A stretch of DNA of 64,000 bases from UBA9732 sp963599445. GTDB taxonomy: Bacteria; Spirochaetota; Spirochaetia; Sphaerochaetales; Sphaerochaetaceae. Under the pieces are notes generated by a model, which worked only from the letters and a program-made list of their open reading frames with translations, did no database searches and was not told the origin of the DNA. The stretch spans positions 62,001 to 126,000 of the forward strand of contig CAVBWZ010000004.1 of assembly GCA_963599445.1 (NCBI GenBank), in the 5' to 3' direction. The position numbers and the translations under genes were made by a program. Positions 33,024 to 42,015 of the stretch are shown here, one piece after another; the stretch's first letter is position 1; every line of letters starts with the position of its first letter.

Positions 33024-33596
33024 AAACTCATATAAAATGAAAGAGGCTTCAAACGAAGCCTCAATCAATTGAGCTGGGTTTTAGGTCTCCAGTCCGACGA
33101 ATTGGGTTGAATTTAAAGTCCTTAACCTGACAAGTCAATACTAACAGTAATTTCTTCATTCATCAAGAAAAACTACAAGTTTTTGGCTCTTCACGGAAAG
33201 CTGAGGAATTGGGAGGCGAGAATCGAAGGAGAGCATCCAGCCTTGTAGCTGTTGAAGACCGTTGAAACAATCGAGAGTGTCCGTGTCTCTTGAGGCGGTC
33301 ATGGCACTTGAAGACGGTTGACCCAAGATTGAAGCAGAGCGTTTTAGAGCGTACCTGAGTGTACCTGATAGTGCCTGACCGCACCTGAGCGTGCCGCATC
33401 CATGGAATCAGACCGTTTCAGAGTGGTTGGAGCGTCCAGATGTACAATGGCGGCGCATGATGACACAAAAGACCTTGTTTCCGCTGTTTGTGTGCATGGT
33501 TTTGCCTGGAAAGGCGCCTTTCCGATGCTTTCATGTCATTTCGGGCTCTTCACGTTGAAGAATAAGAAGCATCATCAAGTTCAAACAATCAAAAGT
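33024..33596. other. 573-bp gene-free region
   Basis: No convincing gene was seen. It contains the GAGGCTTC/GAAGCCTC hairpin (33043-33062, T-run on the minus side) and the second copy of the interspersed repeat. An 11-bp direct repeat GGCTCTTCACG occurs at 33185-33195 and 33544-33554. Confidence 0.6.
33307..33419 (-). repeat. Interspersed repeat copy B with phased TCAGG motifs
   Basis: The minus strand of this block matches copy A at 25621-25733. TCAGG motifs (CCTGA on the plus strand at 33354, 33364, 33374 and 33384) again have an exact 10-bp period. It lies between recR and the DnaJ-type gene. Confidence 0.8.
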
Positions 33597-34424
33597 TCAC
33601 TTTATCCCACGTTCCTTGCAGATGAGCTCGTAGGCTTCCTGGATTTCACGGAACTTCTTTGTTGCGTATTCCTTGAATTCGTCCGCCATGCCCTTGGCCG
33701 CAACGGTATCGGGATGGAATTCGAGGATGAGCTTTCTGTAGGCCTTCTTGATTTCGGCCTCGGTTGCGTTCTCTGTAAGACCAAGGACTGCGTAGGCCTT
33801 CGAAGGAGTGCTTGCGACCCCGTAGCGGCGTTTGATGCTGTCAAGGACGGACTGAGGGATCTGGAACCTGCGTGCTGCGTACTCGATGAGCCTTTCCTCG
33901 TTCTTGGAAACGACTCCGTCTGCGTTCGCGACCCTGTAGAAGATATCTATCATGAGCTGCAGGATGGACGGAGAGTTCCTGAAGTTGCTGTAGAACTGGT
34001 CGGCAAGGCTCTCGAAGGTTACATTCTGCTCCAAAGCGTTGTTGAATATGTTCACGGCATTGTAGTAGCTCTGTCCTGTAAGGTGCAGGTCGTTGACCAT
34101 GAACTCGCTAACCTTGCGTTTGGCGTTTTCGCTTACGGTGCCATCGGCCGATGCAAGCTTTGCAAGCATGGAGAAGGCTCCAACGAAGAACACCATTTGG
34201 GACCTTCCATAGCCTGTATTGAAGAAGAACCGTCTGGAATAATCGTTTTGTGAGTAGTTTGGGCCATCGTTTTGAGACCTCTGATAGTCTTGGGAATCGT
34301 TTGACTCCTCAAGCTCGGAGCTTTTGTCTATCATGTGGCCAAAGACCGCACCGGCTATGAGGCCAAGCGGTCCACCAAGAAAGAACCCCAAGGTTCCACC
34401 TATTATCTTACCAAGCCATCCCAT
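33597..34424 (-). CDS. TerB/DnaJ-domain (DjlA-like) co-chaperone
   Basis: A protein of 275 residues. The N-terminus MGWLGKIIGGTLGFFLGGPL is a glycine-rich membrane segment. The middle (FFVGAFSMLAKLASADGTVS) is a TerB-like domain and the C-terminus (residues about 205-275) is a J domain with HPD in KLILEFHPDTVAAKG. The arrangement is that of DjlA, which stimulates DnaK near the membrane. ATG 34424 shares one base with the stop of the upstream hydrolase gene (TGATG), so they are coupled. The longer frame to 34451 lies inside that gene and is not needed. Confidence 0.88.
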   Translation of the reverse strand: MGWLGKIIGGTLGFFLGGPLGLIAGAVFGHMIDKSSELEESNDSQDYQRSQNDGPNYSQNDYSRRFFFNTGYGRSQMVFFVGAFSMLAKLASADGTVSENAKRKVSEFMVNDLHLTGQSYYNAVNIFNNALEQNVTFESLADQFYSNFRNSPSILQLMIDIFYRVANADGVVSKNEERLIEYAARRFQIPQSVLDSIKRRYGVASTPSKAYAVLGLTENATEAEIKKAYRKLILEFHPDTVAAKGMADEFKEYATKKFREIQEAYELICKERGIK

Positions 34425-35842
34425 CAGAGTTTGTCTATAAGCATGGAGCACTTGCCGCTAGGAATTGGCAGTGTCTTCTTCTTTTTTTCATCGATGATCT
34501 CTATCGTGAAGTAATAGAGCTTTTCGCTTTCAAGCCTTATCTCCCAACCTCTTGCGTTCTTGTTGCTTAGAATCGTGATGAGGTTTCTCTTGAGGGAGAG
34601 CTTCTCTATTCCCATCACCTCAAGGTTTGGAACCATCCAGTAGACGGTCTTCCTTGGAAGCGAGACGTCAAGGCCGATTATGTCCTCGATCATGAGGGTT
34701 ATCGTCACAAGGCACACCTGAGGAAGGAACTTCCTTCTTGGGAAATCCCCATCTGCTGCAGGCGTCCCCTCCTTCGTTGGAAGATATGCCTCCCAGACAT
34801 CACCGGTCTTGCCTTCCTCTGGATGGAGGGTATCGAGCATGAAATAGACATGCCTTATGGCGCATTCCCTTGCAAAGACATGTTCACCATACTTTTCAAG
34901 ACCCTTGACCACACAGTAGACGTTGGATGGCACGACAGCCCCGCAGTAGCCCTGTACGTTCTCCTTGTAGCAAGGGGAATCAACGCTCACGCTTGGGAAC
35001 GGATTGTCCGTGCCAAAGTAATCGGGATCCTTGAGGAGCTCTATCATGGATGCAGCCTTCTCGTCGTTTGGAATCTCAGCAAGGAGAGTCCAGTAGGCAC
35101 CGATCATCTTGAGAGGTATGCGCTGCTCCTGAGCATCCAAGTCATAGTAGAAGTTCGTCTCGGGGTCCCACATAAGGTTGTTTATCCTGGTCTTGAGCGA
35201 GAAGTAGAGCCTCTTGTACCTGAAGCTGAGCTCCTTGTCGTTCAGGATATCGCCAATATTGGACATATAGAGGGCGTTCAACGCCATGAGAGTGTTGAAA
35301 TCCACAGGATAGACCGTGTTCTCTCTTGGAACGTTGCCTGTAAGGCATGCGCTAATAGGAACGCTGAAGAGTCCGTTCTCCTTCTGGAAGGTGGCCTTGA
35401 GCCAATTGAAGTAGTTTTCAAGGAACTGAACTATGTCCTTGAGCCTCTTCTTGTTTCCAATCTTGTGGTAGAACATGAACTCGATGTATGCAAAGAGTGG
35501 AACGACGACTCCTTCAGGATTGTCTTCAGTAAACACTGGAGAGCCATCTGCAACGCTGTACTGCGCCCTTATGGCTCCGTTCTCCTCCTGCTTTGAGTAG
35601 AAGAAATCCAACATGTCGAACGGCGAGTAGACCTGATTGCTGTAGTTGAGGAAGAGAGATGAAAGGCAGCAGTCGAACTGGCCTATCGTCTCTTGGTCGT
35701 TGTACGAGACGTAGTTGCCGGTAAAGCCGTTCTCATCCGTTCCCTTCTTCCAGAACTCATCAATCCAAACCCAAGATCTGTCATAGAGGTCAACGAAATC
35801 CTGATCGTAAAAATGAATTGATGGTATAGCTTCGCGGTTCAA
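34424..35842 (-). CDS. Six-hairpin glycoside hydrolase, GH63/MGH1-like
   Basis: A protein of 472 residues from TTG 35842. It has no signal peptide, so cytoplasmic. NRLM-type motifs such as RINNLMWDPETNFYYDLDAQ and the later VWEAYLPTKEGTPAADGDFP match the (alpha/alpha)6 hydrolases grouped with trehalase, GH63 and mannosylglycerate hydrolase. The substrate is not determined. TTG 35842 has AGGAG seven bases upstream; ATG 35878 in the same frame has no ribosome site, so I favour TTG. The DjlA-like gene follows directly. Confidence 0.75.
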   Translation of the reverse strand: MNREAIPSIHFYDQDFVDLYDRSWVWIDEFWKKGTDENGFTGNYVSYNDQETIGQFDCCLSSLFLNYSNQVYSPFDMLDFFYSKQEENGAIRAQYSVADGSPVFTEDNPEGVVVPLFAYIEFMFYHKIGNKKRLKDIVQFLENYFNWLKATFQKENGLFSVPISACLTGNVPRENTVYPVDFNTLMALNALYMSNIGDILNDKELSFRYKRLYFSLKTRINNLMWDPETNFYYDLDAQEQRIPLKMIGAYWTLLAEIPNDEKAASMIELLKDPDYFGTDNPFPSVSVDSPCYKENVQGYCGAVVPSNVYCVVKGLEKYGEHVFARECAIRHVYFMLDTLHPEEGKTGDVWEAYLPTKEGTPAADGDFPRRKFLPQVCLVTITLMIEDIIGLDVSLPRKTVYWMVPNLEVMGIEKLSLKRNLITILSNKNARGWEIRLESEKLYYFTIEIIDEKKKKTLPIPSGKCSMLIDKL

Positions 35843-36026
35843 TTGGATGCTCCTATCATAAAAAAACCCCAATATCATAAGTCGAAATTGGGTTAATATA
35901 CCTTATATCACGTTTTCGTTCTGCCGTCAAATAAATTGTAAGAAAACTGTAAGGGAAAGTCCAATGGAAAAACGACTTTTCATTGGCTAAAAACCGATTT
36001 TTCAAAATGAAGTGCTACCTCACAAA

Positions 36027-36290
36027 TTATCTATCACTATAGTGATACCTGCAAGCAAGCACTTGGATTTCATTACCTTCAATTCTGTAGACCAATCTAT
36101 CCTTGTCGTTGATTCTTCTGGACCAAAAACCGGAAAGGTCTCCAGAAAGAGGTTCTGGCTTACCAAGTCCTACATTGCCGTTTCGCTCAATGTCCTTCAA
36201 AAGGTCGTTTATCTTCTTCAGCGTCCGTTTGTCTTCAACCTGCCAAAACAGGTAGTCCTGCCAACCATTCTCAGTGAAACACTTACGCAT
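36027..36290 (-). CDS. yoeB: Ribosome-dependent mRNA interferase YoeB
   Basis: A toxin of 87 residues. The sequences GKPEPLSGDLSGFWSRRIND and LVYRIEGNEIQVLACRYHYS are close to YoeB/Txe proteins, with the catalytic Glu, Arg and C-terminal His-Tyr all visible. It cuts mRNA in the ribosomal A site. The ATG shares one base with the yefM stop (TGATG). An imperfect hairpin CCAATGGAAAA/TTTTCATTGG near 35962 may terminate the transcript. Confidence 0.95.
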   Translation of the reverse strand: MRKCFTENGWQDYLFWQVEDKRTLKKINDLLKDIERNGNVGLGKPEPLSGDLSGFWSRRINDKDRLVYRIEGNEIQVLACRYHYSDR

Positions 36291-36541
36291 CAGAGATCTT
36301 TCACCTCATGGACGTTTCCATTTTCCAATTGTTTCTTGGACTCAATCAGCCATGAATAGTTGGCTGAATCCGCCCTGATATAGGCATTTTCAATGAGGTT
36401 GTTGAATGTATCCTCGCTGATTATCACAACGTTCCTACCCTCCCCCTTTCTTGTTACAACGACGGTTTCGTAGTCATCAGAGGCTGCATCCATATACGTC
36501 TTCATATCGGCTCTAAGTGTAGAATAGTTGACAGCTGTCAT
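36290..36541 (-). CDS. yefM: Antitoxin YefM
   Basis: A Phd/YefM-fold antitoxin of 83 residues: AVNYSTLRADMKTYMDAA then VVVTRKGEGRNVVIISEDTF. The C-terminal tail would wrap the YoeB toxin. ATG 36541 is preceded by GGAG at six bases; the longer readings to 36562 include that site. It represses its own promoter together with YoeB (family knowledge) and a fitting operator is present. Confidence 0.94.
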   Translation of the reverse strand: MTAVNYSTLRADMKTYMDAASDDYETVVVTRKGEGRNVVIISEDTFNNLIENAYIRADSANYSWLIESKKQLENGNVHEVKDL

Positions 36542-36552
36542 TTTCAACTCCA

Positions 36553-36603
36553 TTAAGTACAAGTTTCTGTACTTAATATAGCAAAGAAAAACAAGTCTGT
36601 CAA
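36553..36603 (-). promoter_or_regulatory. yefM-yoeB promoter and operator
   Basis: TTGACA (36603-36598) and TATATT (36580-36575), 17 bases apart, form a near-consensus promoter. Immediately downstream and touching the -10 box is a perfect inverted repeat TTAAGTACA-6-TGTACTTAA (36553-36576), the likely YefM operator. Confidence 0.82.
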
Positions 36604-36607
36604 ACTC

Positions 36608-38491
36608 CTACTTCAACAGCACCTTTGCAAGCTCCGGTCTGCCGGCTTTGGAGAGGGCCTCCAAGACCAAGGATCGGTTCTCACGGCGGTTGAATTGAAG
36701 CAGTGCGCGCTGGAGGTTTGCATCGCGTCCCTTTGGTACATAGACAGGCTTGAAATCCTCGCCTGGGCGGGGGTCCAAGCCTGTGTAGTACATACAGGTG
36801 GAGACTGTCGATGGCGTTGGGTAGAACTCCTGCACTTGGTCAGGGACGAAGCCCTGTTTCTTCAAGTACAACGCCAACTCTATGGCACTCTGCATGGTGG
36901 AACCTGGGTGGGCTGCTATGAAATAAGGGATTATGAACTGCTTTTTGCCCTGTCGTCTATTCTCCTCGAAGAACTCATCCCTGAAGGCGTCGTAGACCTC
37001 TACTGGGCTCTTTCCCATGCAGGAGAGAACTTGTTTGGAGATATGTTCTGGAGCCACCTTGAGCTGACCGCTTACATGGTTTCGTACAAGGCTCTCCATG
37101 AACTTGGCACGAACTTTTGGAGAAGTGCACAGCATGAGATAGTCAAAGCGTATGCCGCTGCGGATGAAGACCTTCTTCACCCCAGGGACTCTGGAGACCG
37201 CTTCAAGCTTGTCCAAGTATTCCAAATGGGAATCCCTTACATTTCTGCATGGCGTTGGATACATGCACTGACGACCTGCACAAGGTCCTACAGACTGCTG
37301 CTTTTCGCAGGCTGTACACTGGAAGTTGGCCGTAGGTCCTCCAAGATCGTTTATGTAGCCTTTGAAATCCTTGTGTTTCGTCAGAGCCAAGGCCTCTCTT
37401 ACAAGAGACTCCTTGCTTCTAACCTGAATGATCCTCCCCTGATGCGCCGTTATGGCACAGAATGAGCAGGCCCCATAGCATCCTCGGTTGGATGTTATTG
37501 AGAACTGAACCTCCTTCAATGCAGGGATTCCTCCAAAGGCATCGTATGAAGGATGGCATACACGCTTGAACGGCAGTTCGTACAGAGAATCGAACTCTTT
37601 GGTCGTCAATGGCCTAGCTGGAGGGTTCTGCACGACAAAACGTCCGTTGCACTCCTGTACGAGACATCGTTTTAACATAGGGTTCTCATTCATCATCTTG
37701 AGTTGGAATGCCTTTGCGTATGCCAACTGTCCTTCTGGATCAGGCTTGTTCGAGGCTTTGTCTCTCAATGAGACCTCTTCGAACGACGGCAGCATCACAG
37801 GCTCGAACGGAAGCGAGCCATTCTCTTTCATGGATTCGAACTGACTAGAAGAGATCAAATAACATGTTCCAGGTATATCCCGTAACGAATCCACTTCACA
37901 GCCTTGCGAGAGCCGCCTTGCAATCCCTAGGATCTGAAGCTCCCCCATGCCATACACAAGGATATCGGCCTTGGAGTCGAATAGGATTGGTTTGCGGACC
38001 AGGTCCTGCCAGTAGTCGTAGTGGGAAAGCCGTCTTAGAGAGGCCTCAAGTCCGCCGATTACGATTGGAAGGTCCTTGAAGGCCTGCCGTGCGAGGTTGG
38101 AGTATACAATGGTTGGCCTGTCAGGTCTGAAGCCGGCCTTTCCTCCCGGCGAGTACATGTCTTCGCTGCGTTTCTTCTTGGTGCTCGTGTAGTGCGAGAC
38201 CATGGAGTCTATGTTTCCGCCGCTTATCATGCAGCACAGTCTAGGGCGGCCCATGACCTTGAGGCTTTCAGGATTGCGCCAGTTGGGCTGCGCGACGATT
38301 CCAACCCTGTATCCGTTGGCCTCAAGAAGACGACACAGAAGGGCGGTTGCGAACGAGGGGTGGTCCACATAGGCGTCCGCCGATACGAATAGGATGTCGA
38401 GTTCGTCCCATCCACGCATTTTCATGTCCTCACGAGACATTGGGATGAAGTCCTTCGAAGCTATATAGTTTGAAGATTTTTGGTCGCGCAT
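36608..38491 (-). CDS. YgiQ-family radical SAM protein
   Basis: A protein of 627 residues. The radical SAM cluster motif is RGCYGACSFCAITAHQGRII. The N-terminal block DILFVSADAYVDHPSFATAL and the VIGGLEASLRRLSHYDYW segment are diagnostic of YgiQ (UPF0313). Function is unknown; members bind a [4Fe-4S] cluster and SAM. ATG 38491 fits the family start and lies six bases after TACAAT; there is no ribosome site, so the mRNA may be leaderless. It is divergent from nagA. Confidence 0.92.
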   Translation of the reverse strand: MRDQKSSNYIASKDFIPMSREDMKMRGWDELDILFVSADAYVDHPSFATALLCRLLEANGYRVGIVAQPNWRNPESLKVMGRPRLCCMISGGNIDSMVSHYTSTKKKRSEDMYSPGGKAGFRPDRPTIVYSNLARQAFKDLPIVIGGLEASLRRLSHYDYWQDLVRKPILFDSKADILVYGMGELQILGIARRLSQGCEVDSLRDIPGTCYLISSSQFESMKENGSLPFEPVMLPSFEEVSLRDKASNKPDPEGQLAYAKAFQLKMMNENPMLKRCLVQECNGRFVVQNPPARPLTTKEFDSLYELPFKRVCHPSYDAFGGIPALKEVQFSITSNRGCYGACSFCAITAHQGRIIQVRSKESLVREALALTKHKDFKGYINDLGGPTANFQCTACEKQQSVGPCAGRQCMYPTPCRNVRDSHLEYLDKLEAVSRVPGVKKVFIRSGIRFDYLMLCTSPKVRAKFMESLVRNHVSGQLKVAPEHISKQVLSCMGKSPVEVYDAFRDEFFEENRRQGKKQFIIPYFIAAHPGSTMQSAIELALYLKKQGFVPDQVQEFYPTPSTVSTCMYYTGLDPRPGEDFKPVYVPKGRDANLQRALLQFNRRENRSLVLEALSKAGRPELAKVLLK

Positions 38492-38497
38492 GACTCG

Positions 38498-38526
38498 ATT
38501 GTACCCCATTTGCCCCTTTGCTTGAA
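38498..38526 (-). promoter_or_regulatory. Probable ygiQ promoter, leaderless arrangement
   Basis: TTCAAG (38526-38521) and TACAAT (38503-38498) are 17 bases apart; the start codon follows six bases later. Confidence 0.5.
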
Positions 38527-38546
38527 GTCGCCTGCGCATGTATACT
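38518..38546 (+). promoter_or_regulatory. Probable nagA promoter
   Basis: TTGCTT (38518-38523) and TATACT (38541-38546) are 17 bases apart, overlapping the ygiQ promoter on the other strand. The leader to nagA would be about 30 bases and contains a good ribosome site. Confidence 0.6.
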
Positions 38547-38582
38547 ATGAGGGAGGGGTCGGAATTGGAAAGGAAGGCAACC

Positions 38583-39752
38583 ATGGAAAACCTTTTGCTG
38601 ATTACAAACGCCAAAGTGGTATCGGACGGAGCCGTTCGCGACGACTGCGGAATCCTCGTGGATGGAGGGGGCCGCATCTCGGACGTGTTCGACATGCAGG
38701 ACATGGACACCGCAAAGCACCACGCAGAGATGCACTACGATGCACAGGAACGCATCGTCTCACCAGGCCTTGTAGACACCCACATACACGGAATAGGTGG
38801 CTTTGGGACCGATGCCGCTGAGCCTTCATCCATCCTTGGAATGTCCAAAAAGCTCATAGGTTTTGGAGTGACGGGCTTTCTGCCCTCCCTATATGCAGGA
38901 AAGCCTTCGAAAATGGCAGAGGAAGCCGAATGCATAGTCGAGGCAATGGGCCATGAAGACGGTGCTGTAATCCTTGGCGTGAACATGGAGGGACCTTTCC
39001 TCAGCCCAAAGAAGGCAGGAGCGCAGGACCCGGAGTCGCTTACGCTTCCAAACGCAAAGGTCTTCGAAGAGCTCTGCGCCGCTTCGAGAGGACACCTTGT
39101 ATGCATGACGATAGCCCCAGAGCTTGAAGGCATTGAAGAAGTTGCCTCAATGGCTGCAAAAAAAGGCGTTGTTCTACTTGCAGGACATACGAACGCCACC
39201 TATGATGAAGCTTTGTGCGGAATAGAGATGGGGATACACCATGCAACCCACATGTTCAATGCAATGAGCCCCTTGAACCACAAACAGCCAGGTGTAGCAG
39301 GAGCAGCTCTGATGGATGATAGGATGAACTGCGAGATCATTGCAGATGGAGTCCATGTACACAAGGACCTTGTGAAGTTCACGATGGACAAGAAACCGAA
39401 TGGAAACGTGGTGCTCATAACGGACAGCCTAACTCCAACCGCACTTGGAAAAGGTACTTTTACAGCAAATGGAACAAAGGTTGTTCTAGGTGATAGAGGA
39501 GCGTTCGTAGATGCCTCAAACCCTGAACTTCTCTGCGGGTCCGCCCTTACATTGAACAAAGGGGTAAGGAATGCAGTCTTCTGGGGAGTTCCGGTTGAGA
39601 AGGCCATTGCAATGGCTACATGCAACCCTGCAAGGATATATGGATTCAAGGACATTGGGTCCATCAAGAAGGGACATTTGGGCAACATTGCGGTGTTCGA
39701 CGACGACTTCAACGCCGTTGCTGTTTTCGTCAACGGAGAACGAAGAGCATAA
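38583..39752 (+). CDS. nagA: N-acetylglucosamine-6-phosphate deacetylase
   Basis: An enzyme of 389 residues that converts GlcNAc-6-phosphate to glucosamine-6-phosphate and acetate, used in amino-sugar and cell-wall recycling. Metal and substrate residues are seen in DTHIHGIGGFG, MEGPFLS, LAGHTNATYDEA, HATHMFNAMSPLNHKQPG and the catalytic Asp in LITDSL. GGAAGG precedes ATG 38583. pepD follows 12 bases later; no nagB is seen here. Confidence 0.96.
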   Translation: MENLLLITNAKVVSDGAVRDDCGILVDGGGRISDVFDMQDMDTAKHHAEMHYDAQERIVSPGLVDTHIHGIGGFGTDAAEPSSILGMSKKLIGFGVTGFLPSLYAGKPSKMAEEAECIVEAMGHEDGAVILGVNMEGPFLSPKKAGAQDPESLTLPNAKVFEELCAASRGHLVCMTIAPELEGIEEVASMAAKKGVVLLAGHTNATYDEALCGIEMGIHHATHMFNAMSPLNHKQPGVAGAALMDDRMNCEIIADGVHVHKDLVKFTMDKKPNGNVVLITDSLTPTALGKGTFTANGTKVVLGDRGAFVDASNPELLCGSALTLNKGVRNAVFWGVPVEKAIAMATCNPARIYGFKDIGSIKKGHLGNIAVFDDDFNAVAVFVNGERRA

Positions 39753-39764
39753 AGGAGATTTGTT

Positions 39765-41207
39765 ATGGATCTTTTTGGATATTTCGATGAAATCTGCAGG
39801 ATTCCACGCGAGTCCGGCAATGAAGAAGGAATGAGGCAGTATCTGCTTGACTGGGCATCAAAGAACGGAATTGAAGCCAAAAGGGACAAAGCAGGCAACA
39901 TAATAACAAGGATTCCAGCTACAAAGGGCTTTGAAGGCAAGCCTTCCGTAGCTCTGCAGGGACACATGGACATGGTGTGCGTCAAGGTTCCAGGCTGCAA
40001 CCACGACTTCACAAAGGATCCAATAGAGACGTATGTTGACGGCGACTTTCTAAGGGCAAAAGGCACGAGCCTTGGTGGCGACAACGGCATTGGCGTTGCT
40101 ATGGCAATGGCCGCATTCACAGATTCCGACTGCAAACACGGACCTCTTGAAGCGATCTTCACATTCTCAGAGGAGACCGGCATGGACGGAGCCTTCAATC
40201 TTGACGGCTCTTTGGTCCAAAGTCGCAGGCTCATAAACCTAGACAGCGAAGAGGAAGGTGTCATCTACATTGGGTGTGCAGGCGGAATAGACCTTGTCGC
40301 AGACAAAGAGTTCAAACTGAACGATGCTCCAGAAGGAACCAAAGCCCTCAAAATCAACATAGAAGGTCTAAAAGGAGGCCATAGCGGTGGAGAAATCCAT
40401 CACCAAAGACTCAATGCCATAACAGCAATGGCAAGGATTCTCATGGCGTTGGATGAAGCGGGAATCAGCTTCAGGATAAGGAAACTGGATGGTGGAACAA
40501 GAAGGAACGTAATACCTTCCACATGCAAGTGTGTAATCCAGATGGATGGAGAATACTGCGACAAAGCAACAAAGATTGTATTTGATACAGCACAGATCCT
40601 GAAGGAAGAGAACAGATTCGAGGAACCTGGTCTCAAGGTAGAATGCGTATGCGACGACTGCACTTCGTGTTCCAAGAAATGCACTTCCCTTTCAGCTCAG
40701 GATTCACTCACCATTGCAAAGGCATTGTTCGCAACCCCTCATGGTGTATTTGCAATGAGCAAAGCACTTCCGGGAGTGGTTGAGACATCGGACAACCTCG
40801 CCATAGCCCGCGTCATAGACGGCAAGCTCCACATAGAAGTGAGTGTCAGAAGCAACATAGACTCTGCAAAGTACTTCCTTGTAAACAGGATATACACAAT
40901 CATAACGGCCTTTGGAATCCCTTGCAGGATTGGAGATGGATACCCATCCTGGACACCTGATCCAGACTCCAAACTCGCAAAGTTCTGTGCAAAGGCATAC
41001 GAGGACAACACTGGCAAGAAGGCAGTCGTGACGGCAATACATGCCGGCCTTGAGTGTGGAGTGATAAACAGCATAGTACCTGGCATGGATAGCGTATCGC
41101 TTGGACCGGACCTCTTCGATGTCCACTCCACCAACGAACACTTCTCCATAAGCTCCGTCAAGCGGACATACGACTTCCTCAAGCATCTGCTGTCGATAAT
41201 CGAATAG
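39765..41207 (+). CDS. pepD: Aminoacyl-histidine dipeptidase (M20 family)
   Basis: A zinc peptidase of 480 residues that cleaves dipeptides such as carnosine-type substrates. The motifs VALQGHMDMVC, LGGDNGIGVAMAM and FTFSEETGMDGAF contain metal ligands and catalytic Asp/Glu, and GLKGGHSGGEIHHQRLNAI is the dimerisation region. The length agrees with PepD. AAAGGAG precedes ATG. It is likely cotranscribed with nagA and fits use of peptides imported by Opp. Confidence 0.95.
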   Translation: MDLFGYFDEICRIPRESGNEEGMRQYLLDWASKNGIEAKRDKAGNIITRIPATKGFEGKPSVALQGHMDMVCVKVPGCNHDFTKDPIETYVDGDFLRAKGTSLGGDNGIGVAMAMAAFTDSDCKHGPLEAIFTFSEETGMDGAFNLDGSLVQSRRLINLDSEEEGVIYIGCAGGIDLVADKEFKLNDAPEGTKALKINIEGLKGGHSGGEIHHQRLNAITAMARILMALDEAGISFRIRKLDGGTRRNVIPSTCKCVIQMDGEYCDKATKIVFDTAQILKEENRFEEPGLKVECVCDDCTSCSKKCTSLSAQDSLTIAKALFATPHGVFAMSKALPGVVETSDNLAIARVIDGKLHIEVSVRSNIDSAKYFLVNRIYTIITAFGIPCRIGDGYPSWTPDPDSKLAKFCAKAYEDNTGKKAVVTAIHAGLECGVINSIVPGMDSVSLGPDLFDVHSTNEHFSISSVKRTYDFLKHLLSIIE

Positions 41208-41243
41208 AGATTGCACATCGCTTGAACGAAGCCACCACTCAAT

Positions 41244-41957
41244 TCACACCAAATTCAGATTCACGCCCGCCTTGGAAAATTCTTTGAGACGGGCTTTTCT
41301 TTCGCCCAAATCCGACATGTGTTCTTCCATCAGATTCCAGAAAGGCCTTCCATGCCCATGGACCTTCAAATGGCACACCTCATGCAGCACCGTCATATCA
41401 ATGAGCTCATAGGGCAGCACCGCACACATATAGCTTAGATAAAGCCTATTTTGGGTTGGGTAGCACACACCCCACTTGGACTTTGCATTGTTCACGCCAT
41501 AGCTTGGAACTCCCACACCAACCTCGTCAGCCCAGTATTCTACCCTACTTGCAAGAACCTTGGAAACAGTGTCAACGTACAGCTTCTTGATTTCCTTCTT
41601 CACAAGACCGATATCCTTGTTCTTTGCATACACTGTGATTTTTTCATTGTTAATAGCATATTGGGACATCTTTCTTGTTCCTCTTGACAGAGGGACATCA
41701 ACCACTTCAAGTGCTATTTCTCCACCAAGAAAAGGAATGGATTCTCCTGTTTCGTACCTGCGGACAGGGACGATTCCCATGTGCTGGATTATCCACTGGG
41801 AATTCGACGCTACAAAGTCATCGGTCTTGGAGAAAGGGACATAGTAAGGAGCGCTTACCATCACACGACCCTTGCTGTCGATGTGAAGCCTCAGGTTCCT
41901 AAGACCCTTTCTCCTATTGAGGAAATAGACGATGCCATTGCATACGCGCTGCTGCAT
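41244..41957 (-). CDS. YgjP-like (DUF45) zinc metallopeptidase
   Basis: A protein of 237 residues. The zinc motif VLHEVCHLKVHGHGRPFWNL (HExxH plus a third His) is diagnostic of the YgjP/SprT-related DUF45 family. The N-terminal half has NRRKGLRNLRLHIDSKGRVM. The physiological role is unknown. ATG 41957 has AAGGAAG upstream and a TATAAT box at about 41974-41979; upstream in-frame codons run into the divergent traB gene. The gene is convergent with pepD. Confidence 0.86.
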   Translation of the reverse strand: MQQRVCNGIVYFLNRRKGLRNLRLHIDSKGRVMVSAPYYVPFSKTDDFVASNSQWIIQHMGIVPVRRYETGESIPFLGGEIALEVVDVPLSRGTRKMSQYAINNEKITVYAKNKDIGLVKKEIKKLYVDTVSKVLASRVEYWADEVGVGVPSYGVNNAKSKWGVCYPTQNRLYLSYMCAVLPYELIDMTVLHEVCHLKVHGHGRPFWNLMEEHMSDLGERKARLKEFSKAGVNLNLV

Positions 41958-42015
41958 AACTTCCTTTTGGTGCGAATTATATCCAAAACACGGCTTTTGT
42001 TGTATATTGTCCTTC

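Noticed and set aside
33185..33554. 11-bp direct repeat GGCTCTTCACG as IS ends
   Set aside because: The first bases resemble the ISL3 left end (GGCTCTT), but both copies are in the same orientation and no transposase lies between them.
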